From Ignelater luminosus (lineage: Eukaryota > Arthropoda > Insecta > Coleoptera > Elateridae), in NCBI GenBank assembly GCA_011009095.1, contig VTPC01089973.1, forward strand, positions 186,001-250,000: DNA of 64,000 nucleotides, read 5' to 3'. Each line of letters begins with the position of its first letter. The first letter of the stretch is position 1. The notes under the pieces are model-generated. The model did not search any database. It saw nothing but the letters and a program-made list of their open reading frames with translations, and was not told where the DNA came from. The position numbers and the translations under genes were made by a program. Shown one piece after another: positions 36,823-48,100 of the stretch.

Positions 36823-38098
36823 CATACCAGGTGTATACCTATGAAATGAGACTTTCAGCTATTAGACCACAGATGTCGCTAGGAGTATTTTTAAACTGTC
36901 CCAAATGTCTTATTTTTTTCGTCTGTCATCTGTCAACAATATTCAATTCATTGTTTGTGATGTTTCATACAACAACGCATTTTTTTCGCTCTTAAAAATG
37001 TCGAATTTCGTGCCTTCAAACTACGATTTGCGGACATCGTTGATTTTCTGTTATCAATTGAAGAAAAACGCTTCTCAAGCTCATCAAATGCTTATAGAAG
37101 CTTACGGTGGACATGCTCTAAGCAGAGCACAGTGCTTCAGGTGGTTTGAAAAATTCCGAAGTGGTGATTTTAGCGTGGAGAACGAGGAACGTGGCCGGCC
37201 ACCGAAAAAGTTTGAGGACACCGAATTGCAAGCATTGTTGAATGAAGATGATGGTCAAACGCAAGAAATGATGGCAGAGCAGTTGGGAGTGACCCAAAAA
37301 ACCATTTGCAAACGTTTGAAAGACATGGGCATGATTTTAAAGGTCGGAAGATGGGTGCCGCATGAACTGACTGAAAGGCAGCAAGAGAACCGAAAAACCA
37401 CTTGTGAAATGCTGCTCTCCCGGTTCAAAAGGAAGTCTTTTTTGCATCGAATCGTTACGGGTGTATTTCTCCAATCCCAAGCGTAAACGATCGTATGGTC
37501 CGCCCGGCCACAAGCCAAAATCAACGGCCAAACCAAATCGCTTCGGCCGCAAGGCAATGCTGTGTGTTTTCTGGGATCAGCATGGTATGATTTGGTACGA
37601 GCTATTAAAACCAGGTGAAACAGTTGACGGTGCACGCTACCAACGACAATTGGCCGATTTGAACAGCGCTATACACCGAAAACGCCCAGGATATGCCGAT
37701 CGGCGTCACAAAGTAATTTTTCTTGATGACAATGCACCACCACATCGAACAAGAGCGACCCGGGAATTGGTGGAGACGTACGATTGGGAACCGCTGGTGC
37801 ATGCGGCTTACTCACCAGACTTGGCGCCTTCCGATTATCATTTGTTTGCATCGATGGGCCACGCACTTTCCGAGCAGCGCTTCAATTCTCACGAAGAAGC
37901 CAAAAAATGGCTCGATGATTGGTTTGCGGCCAAAGACGGCCAATTTTTTTGGCGCGGCATTCACAAATTGCCTGAGAGATGGGTAAAATGTGTCGCTAGC
38001 GATGGCTATTATTTTGAAGATTAAATTTGTAACCATTTTTTGTTAATAAACGTTTAAAATTGAAAAAAAGAGTCTCATTTCATAGGTATATACCTATG
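36823..38098 (+). mobile_element. DD34D mariner transposon inserted in the hAT element
   Basis: A 1276-bp mariner. The ends pair as imperfect inverted repeats: CATACCAGGTGTATACCTAT at 36823 and, on the other strand, CATAGGTATATACCTATGAA ending at 38098. The two differ by a 2-bp indel and one substitution and stay alike through ATGAAATGAGACT. TA flanks both sides (36821-36822 and 38099-38100). It carries one transposase gene with a small deletion. Removing it and one TA restores continuity of the minus-strand hAT sequence, so it inserted after the hAT copy was already in place. Confidence 0.93.
36998..38024 (+). pseudogene. Mariner transposase, DD34D, disabled by a small deletion
   Basis: The start at 36998 (MSNFVPSNYDLRTSLIFCYQ) is the standard mariner beginning. 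The N-terminal helix-turn-helix domain (AQCFRWFEKFRSGDFSVENE), linker RGRPPKKFEDTEL and WVPHELTERQQENR are intact up to FLHRIVTG near 37462. There the frame shifts: comparison with the family shows that about 14 bases are missing, taking away the DEKW motif with the first catalytic Asp. The second frame resumes at FSNPKRKRSYGPPGHKP and stays open to the stop at 38022-38024. It contains IFLDDNAPPHRTRATRELVE (second Asp) and YSPDLAPSDYHLF (third Asp), 34 residues apart, giving DD34D. Otherwise no stop is seen, so decay is recent. The subfamily (mellifera- or irritans-like) is uncertain. Confidence 0.92.
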
Positions 38099-38345
38099 TA
38101 AGATGTGCTTTTTCTACGCTGACAAGCATTTCTGCAAAGACGGGGATTTACCTATTCTATTTGGCATACAAAATATAAATTGACACAAACCTGTTGGACT
38201 GTAAACGGCTGGAAACTGTATTTGTTAATTGTTTTCGGCACACAGTACACATAGCAGAGTATTTTCTGCCATCATCTTTTACTAACATACACCCTAGCTT
38301 ACCAAATAATTTATTTTTACACTGCGCAATCATGTTTTGTAATCA

Positions 38346-41300
38346 AAAATATTTCAATAAACTGAGCATACTTAACTAAAACTTTGTAATAAAAGGTTAT
38401 GTATTTAAGTTATAGACCGACCATTACAAAATGAGAAAAATCCGCATCTAGACAGTCCTGTACCTTCCTTAACAAAAGTATTTCACAATTGCAGTAATTA
38501 TGTTTATTATCACTCGTTCTTGCAGGTATAATTCTAAAGTTTTTAAAGTTGCAATTATTTCTTTTAAATACGTCGAATTTTATACCTGCATTGAAAGAAT
38601 TGTTATGTGTACTAAATTCCATTTAAAATACACAAATACTGATTGAGTAAATCATTTTCTATGTTAATAATGTTCTTCCTTTGTGCGGTCAAGTTCTTGT
38701 CCTTACTCCATGCCTGCCTTTTCTCTATTTATGATAGTCTGTAACAGTTCGTACATTATACCCATATATGTTTATACATATATGATTATACCTAACTTCA
38801 AAAAACTAAAATATTACATTGTCTACACATTGTCTACATTAAAATTACGTGTATTGTCTAATAATAGATTACACGTAAATTCTCATCACTGTTGGCAATA
38901 TTACCTAGTAAAAGGAAAATCAAACAACTGATAAACAGGAAAATTTTAAATTATATTACTAGATAAATACAATTTACGATGTTTGTGTCCAGGAACAGTA
39001 ATCATGATTACGTGCTGCTATCACTTAAGAAAGAGCTTTTAGAAGTACTGCCTTTGCGTTTACGGAAATTATATTTTGAAATAGATTTGTGCAAAGAAAA
39101 AACTTTGAAACTTAAACAATATTATACAAATATTGTTGCAAAATAAAAAGGTTTGTAGATTACGCAAGACAATCTGTATATTTTCTACTTTTATTGTTAT
39201 CGGTTAAAATACTGTTTAGTAAAGTATTTAAAACTTTGGCTTTAATTTTCCTCAACTTTAGAATTTCATAAGTTATGAAAGAAAGTTTTCTGATAATTTC
39301 CCTGATGTTTGTTTTGTACTCGAGAAAACTCCGTATAAAAAGTATCATCGAGAGTATCCACTATTTTCTGATCATCCTGTATTTTTGTAACTGACAATGC
39401 ACCAGATATAAGAAAAGTCGAAACATGTAATGTTTTCATGAAGCACTCTGTATAGTTAAGGTCATTTTAGAATGATTAGATATTGTACAACTATTCTCGG
39501 TAAAGCAATTTTTCTGGTAATAACGACCTTTATCCTCTGTGATGTCTAGAACGCCCACTTTGAGTATGGGTAAATAAAAAGCAAATCAATTTGCTCTCGA
39601 ATCAGTTTGATTAATTTCAAATATACGCATTATGTACATATTTTGTAAAGGTACACTTGTGTATTGGAAATTTACTCTTTATATTAATTAATAACGATAA
39701 AAGGGTTTTATTGTCAAACACTTACCTTGAAGATGCTTCTGATAATTATCCCAATATTGCTGCAAAACTTATAAAAAACTTGTCTTGGTGCGCATACACA
39801 CATCACAGGTGCATGATATTACAATATTCACTGATAAGGTTAATAAAACACAAACGCTAGTTCAAATGTTCATATTCGTAAACTTACGCGGCCTTTTACA
39901 AAATAATTTATTAAAATTGTATACTTCCCACGAACAACACAATTAAAATGTAACGCGAATTATTTTAAAACGTTTAAAACGCCCGAACTGGCAGAAATTC
40001 GCCCACAGACTGAATGCATTGTTTTGTAAAATACTGTATTAACACCTGCAGATTTATGTTTTTACTATTTTAAAATTTGATTATTTGCTATCTTGGCTTT
40101 TACGTAACTACAAATGTGGTTTTTAGAATCTAATAAAAATAATAAAAGCTAACAGAAATATTTTAGTGTTTTTTTAAATAAAAGTGTTGAAAGATAACAA
40201 ATCTACACTTAAATCATTTAATAGTTCTGTACAAGAGTTTATCATTTACTTCTATAATTTTTCTTAACATTAGGATCTAGTAAATCATTAAGAGATACCA
40301 TATGAATAATACCTACTATACAAATATAATCAATCTTGGTTCATTTTTTTATCAAAAACTTACGGTTTGCTATCATCAATTTGCGTAATCCAAAATCCCA
40401 CAAGCTTCGCTTTTTTATTAATTTGTTTTTCTAATTAGAACATTTGGTAAAATTTTGTAGCATTTAATTTGTGAATTTAGAAAAAAACCTCGATCATTCA
40501 TGTCGAAAGTAACTGAGTATTCTTATAAGATTCTATTTTCCTTTAGTAGATTAATTTTCTAGAATAAAGATCCTATTTTGGTTTCGAGCAGTTAACGTCC
40601 AGCAAACGTTTCTCACTGTACTTCCTGTACAGATTCTATTGTTTAGTTTTTATACTTTTGGTTTATGCAAACTTTCAATCAGTAACTACACAATAAACAT
40701 TATTATAATCAGTGCAATTATTATATTACAGTTAGAACAAAAAACATTTGATACAGTTTGTTCATGCTGTCCAACATTTGGGAATTTTTAGTGTTTGTTT
40801 AGAATATCTTACATTAATGTTTTACTAGGAAATATTTAAGTTAGTAATTTAGAACGTCAAGATGCAAAAGTTGAAAAGATATGTACAGAGACTGTCCACT
40901 AATGAGTCAACCAGCATTGAAGATTTTCAAAGTCAAAGACATATTGACATTAGATCTCCCATGTTAGTACACCACTGCCTGCAAAGGCCAAAGCGCTGGG
41001 TATCAAACTGAAGCATGTTATTGATTAAAATATGCTTTTTCCATAGCGGCATTTTTCCAGTATTTAAATACCTAATCAACTCCTGATCAGTAACAACACT
41101 CTAGATTCTTGACCTAAAAGCTGTTTACAGTAAAGCAGTGCGTGTGTAAAGGGCTCATTTGTAGAATATTAGCTTTTGCTGTCAAAATCTAAACTTAGAA
41201 ACTATGCATTGCCAAGGTTTTGGTAACACAAAACAAACCAGAAATAAAATTTTATATTACAAAAATGTCGCCTGCAGCGTTGTTGGTATCCTACACTGAT

Positions 41301-41736
41301 GTGAGGTGTTGATAATGCTTAAGAAATCTGATGACCTGAATTGCTTTCTTTGTATAACATTTCCTTTTTCTAAATCCTCTGACTTCCTTAAAAATTTCTT
41401 GAAAAGTACTTCTATGTATTGTCTCATAGCAAAGAAATTTTAGTTTACCAAGTGTGTAAAAGTATGTCTATGGTTGCTTAATAGTAAATGTAATAGACAG
41501 TAACGCATGGTTTTTGCTGATTGAGAACTTCAATAGTATGTCTCTATTGATGCATTATCTGCGTACAATGCCTTACTCAATGCTCCTTTTTAAATGATCG
41601 AGGTTTAATAAAAGTAGACACCTTTAAGACAAAAAAACGGAAATAGTATGACCACAGTCATCTTTAGCCTTCCAGATCAGAATGTCTACCTTGACAGCAC
41701 TGTCGATTTTATTTGCCACTTATATGCGGGGAAAGG
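38346..41736. other. No gene recognised
   Basis: About 3.4 kb of AT-rich DNA. Open frames up to 82 codons (38683-38931) have no known motif. No inverted ends or tandem arrays were seen beyond short AT-rich runs. Confidence 0.4.
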
Positions 41737-44700
41737 AGGGACAGACTGGAGTACTTAACTTCGAAACCACTAAAACAAGGTTTAGAAATGCACAAAAATT
41801 TTTTCCTTTTATAATTCTAGTCCAATGTTTCAAAAATAACATAGTGGTATTAATTTCTGAAAACATTTAAAAACTTGAAATACATACAACACATTTTTAT
41901 GTCAAAGATACGAATCCTCCACATGATATATATTCATTAGAAAAGCTTCATTTAGCATTATGCACATAATTCGCAAAAGTGCACTGCTTCGTCATCCTCA
42001 CTGTCAACACCTGCACAAGAATTGTGAGCCCACTTAAGGCAGTTGCTGTAGCTAATCCAAGCTTCATTCGAATTTGAATAAAAAAGCAGTACAAACATTC
42101 GCTACATCATCATTCTCCTCCCTATCACTGTGTTAGTCCTAGCAGTCTCTTTATTTTTCTTAGCTGGAGCGCTGATACTAATTTGTTTGCGTGTTTTAAT
42201 TACGTTTTTAGGTTTTTTAATTCAGCCTTGTAAGTAGATGAGGTTAAAATGGTCTCTTTACATTTACGTTTACGCAATTTCCTTGTGCCAATTTTATTCA
42301 TTTTTAGAACAGGTAGGACTTGTTCTTGGGAGCATACAGGGAAGCTATTATCCTGCTAGTCTTGAGCAATTGCAGTTTGAATTGGAGCCGTGAGCGGAAA
42401 ATCTGACGTCTTCATGGGTCGATAATGGGTTTGGGTACTGGTTGATGATTCTTAAAGTAGGCCTTCAAGTGTTTTCATTGGCCCCGTTAGATGTCGGCCG
42501 GCAAGAAGTCGTGTTCTTAAAATACGTTTCAATTTACGGGCTACACTCCTGTTCTCCTAACACCATGGATGGTTGTGAGCATGGTTACCGCACGAAGACA
42601 TTCTGCATCAAAAAGCGAAGCAACCTGGAAAAGTGTTACCGCCTTCCCAGGATGACTTCGTAGCCGCTATCTCACCTTGCCTTCATAATATTTGCTTGGA
42701 AGCTTTATAAAAGACACATCTAAGGTCTAAAGAGCGATGTGAACAGTGAGGGGAAAAACACAGAAGAATTACTCCATAATCGTTAGTGTAGTCAATTAAA
42801 TCGAGGTCTTCGATCGCTTTTGAAAAACGAGTTTTTGAAACAAGTGATTCATTTGTGATCCAACCAGTATCATTGACCTCGGCCTATGCTCCTGGAGATT
42901 TTCCTAGTTGAAGCTCTTGCTGTAACCGTTTTCTTGGGAAAACGAGCATGGGTAGCATGTACGCTCTTGACGCCCAATAGCATATATAAGTCTGCCTTCT
43001 ATCCGCGGATGTGAGAACTTCTACTTGCCGTCGACGTTTTAAAGATGATACACGGGACTGTGTTTTAGGATTTACGGTAATGCCCGTTTTGTCTACATGA
43101 GATATCTTTTCAACAGTGAGGCCATATCTCTCTACTACTTTTTCCATGAGATCAAAAAACCTGTTTGCGACTGCCTTGTTAAATCCCATCGCACGAGATG
43201 CAGGTATAGCTTCTAGCTTTCGTAAAGAGAGCTTTGAATGCCTATTTTGATAACCTAGTCTGGCTATATCTACTTGCCAGCTGAAAAGCTGAAACCCTAA
43301 AAAAGCCATGTTTATCAAATAGTTCACTAACTGACTTTCCTAATCCTCGCCGAAAACACACTTGTATCTTCCTAACTATTTTCTGCTTTTTCACATGTCG
43401 TTTCACTGTTGTCTGTGGTATACCATGATGAGTAGCTGCTTTAAGATACTCCGTTTGACCGCTAATCACAGCATCAACAGCTTAACCCATTTTTGTTGGT
43501 CGTTTTTCTTCTTGTGGAAACCTCACTACAAACACATGACGGGCTAAAAGCGACCACAGGCTACAGAAGAAACATAAACGATTGAGGCAGAGTCCTATTC
43601 TGCTCTACCCCACTTTACCCCAACTGATAACTTCCAAATTATGTTGTTTTATTCAAAATTCAAATCCAGTATAACTGCAATCTAATGATATTAAAATAAA
43701 GCTTTGAGTATGGTTATATTATTCTGAAAATCTAGAACAGAAGGTACTGAATTCAATACACTTGCCTTTATAAGAATGCAGACCGAATATTGCAGCTTAA
43801 ACGAATATACACTGCTCCAAGAAATTAACGCACCACTTAGAAAATTTAAAAAGTTTTCACAGCTATGAACAATTATTGGAGTATGTTATGTTATACTAAA
43901 AGTATATTGTTTAATGTGTTTAGAAACCATGGCTAAGTCTTGACTGCAACTGTTTTGTTGTCATATCAAATTTGTACAAAATTCTAGAATTAAAACTTTG
44001 TACTCATTTTAAGTTATTGTTGATTGATTCGTATAATATTGTTAATTTTGTAATCAGTTCTCTCTTTCATTATCATGCCTTGTGATTCAAAGAATTTAAC
44101 ACGGGATGAATGTGTTCAAGCAGTTGTGTTGGTGGAAGAAGCGTGGAGTTACCGCAGAATCCCAGAGTGTGGCTCACACTTTAGCGTCTCGAATGCTTCA
44201 AGGAAACTGGAAGCCACTCGAGAAGACCAGATGCTGGCAGAAATCGGGCGACAACATTGGTGCAAAATTGTTTTTAAGGCTTTCCGCTTTAAGACAACGT
44301 TTTGTAACTGCTCGTAGCTTACAGGATCAGCTTCAACATGTACATGAAATCCGAATCAACACAGAAACTGTTCGCGTCTCCGGGAGGCTAATTTGAGACC
44401 TGCGATTCCAATGTGAAGTCCGCTCTTAACTGCAGCTCATCGTAGAGCTCGTTTAAATTTTGCTAGGGAGCACGTAAATTGGTTGGAAGCTGATTGGAGA
44501 CGTGTACTGTATTCAGATAAATCCAGATTTTGTCTGCATAATTGTGATAGACGTGTTCGCAATTATCGCCGACTAAATGAACGATATGCTCAGTGTAATG
44601 TGATGAATACCACCTTATTTGGTGGCGGTTCGGTTATGATTTGGGGAGGGATTTCTTTAACCGAGCGCACGGACTGAGTGGTCTTAAACAATGGAAACCT

Positions 44701-45266
44701 TAACGCTGAACGTCTTATAGTGAACATTCTAGAAGACCATGTGATGCCATTTGGACGCTATATTGGGCAAAACGTTTTGTTTATGCATGATAATGCCCGG
44801 ACAGAAATTATCTACAGCAAGTTTAAATTCAAGTTATGGAATGACCAGCACATAGACCTGATCTCAATCGTATTGAGCACATATGGGATATGCTTGGCAG
44901 GCGGTCAAGGAGTTGTCCAAATCCTCCTGTTAACCTAGAGAAGGTGGAGTAGCGGCTGGTGGAAATATAGAATAATCTTGATCAAAATGTCAACCAAGCC
45001 AAAGCTGTCGGGCTGCGACTAGAATTTTCAAAATTTGTTTGTTTTTGATAGCAGCGTAGTTGTAATTAACTGTGAATTACTCAATAAAAATATTCAACTC
45101 TTATTGCTAAAGTTTTATTGATATCTGATAGTGATGCGTTAATTTCTTGGAGCAGTGTATTTAGCGCCTCTTAATACCACACAAACGACTGAATGGAAAT
45201 AGTATTTCTCGCTAGCAATGTGGCCTTCTAGACACTTGTACATATTGGTACCCCAGTCTGCCCTAC
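41737..45266 (-). mobile_element. pogo/Tigger-like element split by a Tc1
   Basis: Minus-strand element whose probable ends pair: gagggacagactggagtac at 41737 and, on the other strand, tagggcagactggggtac ending near 45266. The extreme boundaries and TSD are uncertain. N-terminal psq-type helix-turn-helix: AVDAVISGQTEYLKAATH, then IPQTTVKRHVKK (about 43485-43395). Frame 42884-43327 has LRKLEAIPASRAMGFNKAV and HVDKTGITVNPKTQSRV, where the catalytic Asp is kept although the usual Glu is Lys, then SADRRQTY and PMLVFPRKRLQQ. Beyond a stop come DTGWITNESLV and DYTNDYGVILLCFSPHCSHR (about 42810-42740), ILTSSTYKAELKNLK (about 42260-42220), and a C-terminal zinc finger with ECLYC, AWISYSNCLKWAHNSCAGV and HFCELC (about 42105-41960). 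Many stops are present. A Tc1 element occupies 43810-45157, close to the 5' end, leaving the outer repeat on its far side. Confidence 0.85.
43810..45157 (+). mobile_element. Tc1-like transposon (decayed), nested
   Basis: A 1348-bp element. The ends pair over 28 bp with one mismatch: CACTGCTCCAAGAAATTAAC at 43810 and the same word on the other strand ending at 45157. Both are flanked by TA (43808-43809, 45158-45159). The plus-strand transposase starts at 44075 (MPCDSKNLTRDECVQAV) and is broken by frameshifts at about 44165 and later. Recognisable parts are WRRVLYSDKSRFCLHNCDRR with the first Asp (44489-44545), GGGSVMIWGGIS (44620-44655), VLFMHDNARTE with the second Asp (about 44777-44810) and, in another frame, DLNRIEHIWDMLGRR with the expected Glu (about 44855-44900). 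The Asp-to-Glu segment is shorter than the normal 34 residues. DD34E type, inactive. Confidence 0.92.
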
Positions 45267-46157
45267 CTTCCTCTTGTTATGTTGTTCATTTTTGGTCACA
45301 AAACAGAATCAATTAGTAGAAAACTAAACATCGTTAACTAAATGTTTAAAACTGAAAATTCAAAAAACGTTCTAAAATGTGACGCAAGAACCAAATATCG
45401 TAAACTAGCATAACACAGATGTAATGTTTTGAAATTGAAGATTTACTGTACGACAGATCTACTGCGAATTTACTAATAGATACAATTTATTTTGTATATC
45501 CAGATATCTTTATCTTAAGCCACAAATAGAACACAGTTAGACAATTGCAGTACTTTTTCAACAGATGGCTCTAATTCCACGAATAGATACTATATCTATA
45601 TAAAAAATGAGTTGGGAAGACATTTTGTTAATTCTTAACTTTTGCAGCTATAAATCTTTTGGACTAGGTAATGTACTTTTGTAATAAATTGAAATGAAAC
45701 AAAAAGTTCTCTTTCTTCGGTCATTTTTCCATGATCCCGCATAGTATAATATGCGTTGACAATCTGAACAATAGAATAAAGGTTTCTATTGGAAACATCT
45801 CTTTTACTATTGCTCAGGATATTTGCTTTAGATTCTCCAGTTGAAGAGTAAGTTACTAACTAATTTCTTCTCGAATTTCTTTGCTTGTTTGTAAGTCTAA
45901 TTGTTCAACAATTACTATTTTCTGAATAGAAACTAAGCTAGGACAAACATCTATAATGTAATTAATCTCATATTAAATATATAACTGATCATTTACCTGC
46001 CAATGGTTACAAGAGAAGAATTAATGTTTATGCTTCAGATGTTAAACCAATGAGAAGACTGTCTCAGGGCGCATAGTCATGAAAGTGCAAAAATTAATGA
46101 TGATTTAGAACCGCATATAAGAAGGATTGAATATATAGTACAAATAACTTACTTAAC
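45267..46157. other. No feature recognised
   Basis: AT-rich DNA with no supported coding sequence, repeat or RNA gene. Confidence 0.45.
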
Positions 46158-46469
46158 TCATAGACCAGCAATATGGTACACATCATATTTTTCATAACAA
46201 ATTAATTCATGATTGTTGATTCTTATGGCATTTATCTTCTTGAGAGTTCCATTGTAAAATTCCACCATTAAAAAGATGCCCTGTCTCGTTTCATTATAAC
46301 TTGATCGTAATATTCTACAAAATGGAACTTGTTCCTTAGCTTCATTTCCAAAGAACAAAATCATGGTTTTGCCGATACATAGTAAGCTCAAATAAAGCTG
46401 GAGGTTTCTTTCATCTAGAGCAGCGTTCCTCAATTTATGGTTTCTGAGTACATGTAAAGTTGTAAACAC
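46158..46469 (-). CDS. Unidentified 103-codon open frame
   Basis: The frame starts MFTTLHVLRNHKLRNAALDE and is fairly balanced in composition for a random AT-rich frame, with aromatic and charged residues throughout (MVEFYNGTLKKINAIRINNH). No domain or motif is recognised. No continuing frame is obvious on either side, although 46500-46760 on the same strand contains shorter open pieces. It could be an isolated exon, a transposon fragment or chance. It is listed because it is the longest unexplained frame in the second half of the window. Confidence 0.2.
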   Translation of the reverse strand: MFTTLHVLRNHKLRNAALDERNLQLYLSLLCIGKTMILFFGNEAKEQVPFCRILRSSYNETRQGIFLMVEFYNGTLKKINAIRINNHELICYEKYDVYHIAGL

Positions 46470-47266
46470 ATAGGCTCACTTCACACAAAATCTGTTCAGA
46501 ATATTTTCAGACGGAATCCTTGCATTCACTAAACAATTGTAAGTTGAGATCTTGTGTGAGATTTAGATCGAAGCCTTGGTAACGCCAAAGAATAAAATCT
46601 GTTTTCCTTCTTTTCAACTAATCTCTTCAACAGATCGATATAACAATATTGTGTAAAAGGATCATCAATATTTCTAATCATTTTGGTAGTGAATAGGCCA
46701 GGTCCGCAATAAACATGACATAAACATTTATATGAAATTCCAATAAAAGTTTCTCAGCTCCAATAATGTCAATGAACCCATAAACTACAAAACTCATCCT
46801 CAAGTTAGTTAATTCTAATTTAATAGATGATACGAAAAACAGTATAACAGGGACACAGAAGCGTATGGTCTCATTGTCAAATTTGAGCAGCCAACGCCAT
46901 TACCTTTAGATGCCTGATTTTTCAAACTGGTCACAAGTTTGAAGTTTGCCAATATATGTTGTTTCTTGAACTAGTCAGGCTTGTTGAGCTTTAGATTAAA
47001 AATTCTCAATCGTTTCTGCTTTCTAGCAATCTTCGATTCTCCTTCTCCTTATATACGTTAAAAACAGCTTTTTGGCCATTTCTGTATTGCTTGGACTTTT
47101 AATATAAAGATTTGCAGAACAGCACTGTCTTCCTTCGATGTCAGATGTGAGATTACTAGATTAATTGGGTTTTTATTGCTGTTGAATTTTATATTAATTG
47201 CGTAAGAAGGAGGTTCAACGAACAATCAGAAGAATGTCAAATTTCAAATGAAATCGCAAATCAATC
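46470..47266. other. Unassigned DNA before the gap
   Basis: This should contain the 3' part of the minus-strand pogo element that begins at 48489, but no matching coding motif or inverted end could be recognised. A weak end-like sequence (ataggccaggtccgcaataa) lies at about 46694-46713; it is not convincing. Confidence 0.3.
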
Positions 47267-47666
47267 NNNNNNNNNNNNNNNNNNNNNNNNNNNNNNNNNN
47301 NNNNNNNNNNNNNNNNNNNNNNNNNNNNNNNNNNNNNNNNNNNNNNNNNNNNNNNNNNNNNNNNNNNNNNNNNNNNNNNNNNNNNNNNNNNNNNNNNNNN
47401 NNNNNNNNNNNNNNNNNNNNNNNNNNNNNNNNNNNNNNNNNNNNNNNNNNNNNNNNNNNNNNNNNNNNNNNNNNNNNNNNNNNNNNNNNNNNNNNNNNNN
47501 NNNNNNNNNNNNNNNNNNNNNNNNNNNNNNNNNNNNNNNNNNNNNNNNNNNNNNNNNNNNNNNNNNNNNNNNNNNNNNNNNNNNNNNNNNNNNNNNNNNN
47601 NNNNNNNNNNNNNNNNNNNNNNNNNNNNNNNNNNNNNNNNNNNNNNNNNNNNNNNNNNNNNNNNNN
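47267..47666. other. Assembly gap, 400 N
   Basis: Exactly 400 ambiguous bases, interrupting the transposase frame that runs from 48014 down to 47667. Open frames drawn through it are artefacts. Confidence 0.98.
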
Positions 47667-48014
47667 CTTTTCTTTTCCTAACTTAACAGCATACTGGTAA
47701 GCCACTATTCGAAATTCTTTAATGGTCAGTCCATAAAACCTTTGTGATAGTTTTAAACAGTACCTTTCTAAGGCATTTTCTTGTTCGATCGTGAAAACTC
47801 TTTTTATACCTGTTTGCTTAGGTAATGAAGGTACATTTTCTTTATTACGACTTCTGTTTTTGACATGATCTCGAAGAGTTGTTGAAGGAATATTAAACTC
47901 TTTACTAGCATTCATAAGGGTCATTTCGCTTGATTTAATTAGTGCCAATGCACTTTTCAAATCGTCCACGCTCCATTGAGCTCTTAGATTTCTTTTCTTA
48001 TAATTTCGAACCAT
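47667..48014 (-). CDS. pogo-type transposase, N-terminal part (runs into gap)
   Basis: 116 open codons from MVRNYKKRNLRAQWSVDDLK to the gap. Residues 12-58 form a psq-type helix-turn-helix (LKSALALIKSSEMTLMNASK, then FNIPSTTLRDHVKNR), the DNA-binding domain of pogo/Tigger transposases. Residues 70-116 (RVFTIEQENALERYCLKLSQ, then FYGLTIKEFRIVAYQYA) match the start of the second, CENP-B-like DNA-binding region. No stop or frameshift is present in what can be read, so this copy is better preserved than the other pogo copies here. The catalytic domain is hidden or lost. The start is the first ATG after the repeat-bearing leader. Confidence 0.85.
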
Positions 48015-48068
48015 GCTGAAACAAAATAAATAATGATCGGCGCCATCTAGGCCAACAACTAGCCATAT

Positions 48069-48100
48069 GGGGCAATAGCGTCGTTTAATGCTATTGCCCC
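48069..48100. repeat. Perfect hairpin in the pogo leader
   Basis: GGGGCAATAGC (48069-48079) and GCTATTGCCCC (48090-48100) are exact reverse complements around a 10-base loop. Related words follow at 48115-48125 (GCTAGTGCCCC), 48453-48463 (GCTAATTCCCC) and 48470-48480 (GCTATTGCCCC, part of the terminal repeat). They look like repeated binding sites for the transposase. Confidence 0.9.

Larger units (their letters stand above)
35600..38345 (-). mobile_element. hAT transposon pseudogene split by a mariner
   Basis: Minus-strand hAT transposase, read in the order 38345 to 38100 and then 36822 to 35600, because a mariner sits between. The 5' piece has a BED-type zinc-finger half (MLVKDDGRKYSAMCTVCRKQ, about 38295-38240). 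After the mariner come ELLNKNEGKSCNFKE and an 82-codon Ser-rich frame (36509-36757). Frame 36247-36474 carries ECNIPLVTVESVYFKNFVQ and AYLDKFTSRNTLS, the DUF659-like core of hAT proteins. Further pieces are NAWDLSGESENADK (about 36235-36190), SDNATVMIKMGKML (about 36130-36090) with a Cys-Ser-His segment, SATRWYSYCDS (about 35915-35880) and LFNSICELINACQAAKCLIV DAADHWL (35631-35861). Multiple stops and frameshifts occur, and the C-terminal hATC dimerisation motif was not found. Confidence 0.8.

Noticed and set aside
37255..38036. Multiple minus-strand frames in the DD34D mariner
   Set aside because: They are antisense to the recognised transposase.
46690..46720. Left end of the pogo element that begins at 48489
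   Set aside because: The match to the right end is about two thirds and requires gaps; without other copies it cannot be supported.
47244..48014. A 256-codon frame crossing the second gap
   Set aside because: The true readable part is 116 codons; the rest is N and a few codons beyond an unknown distance.
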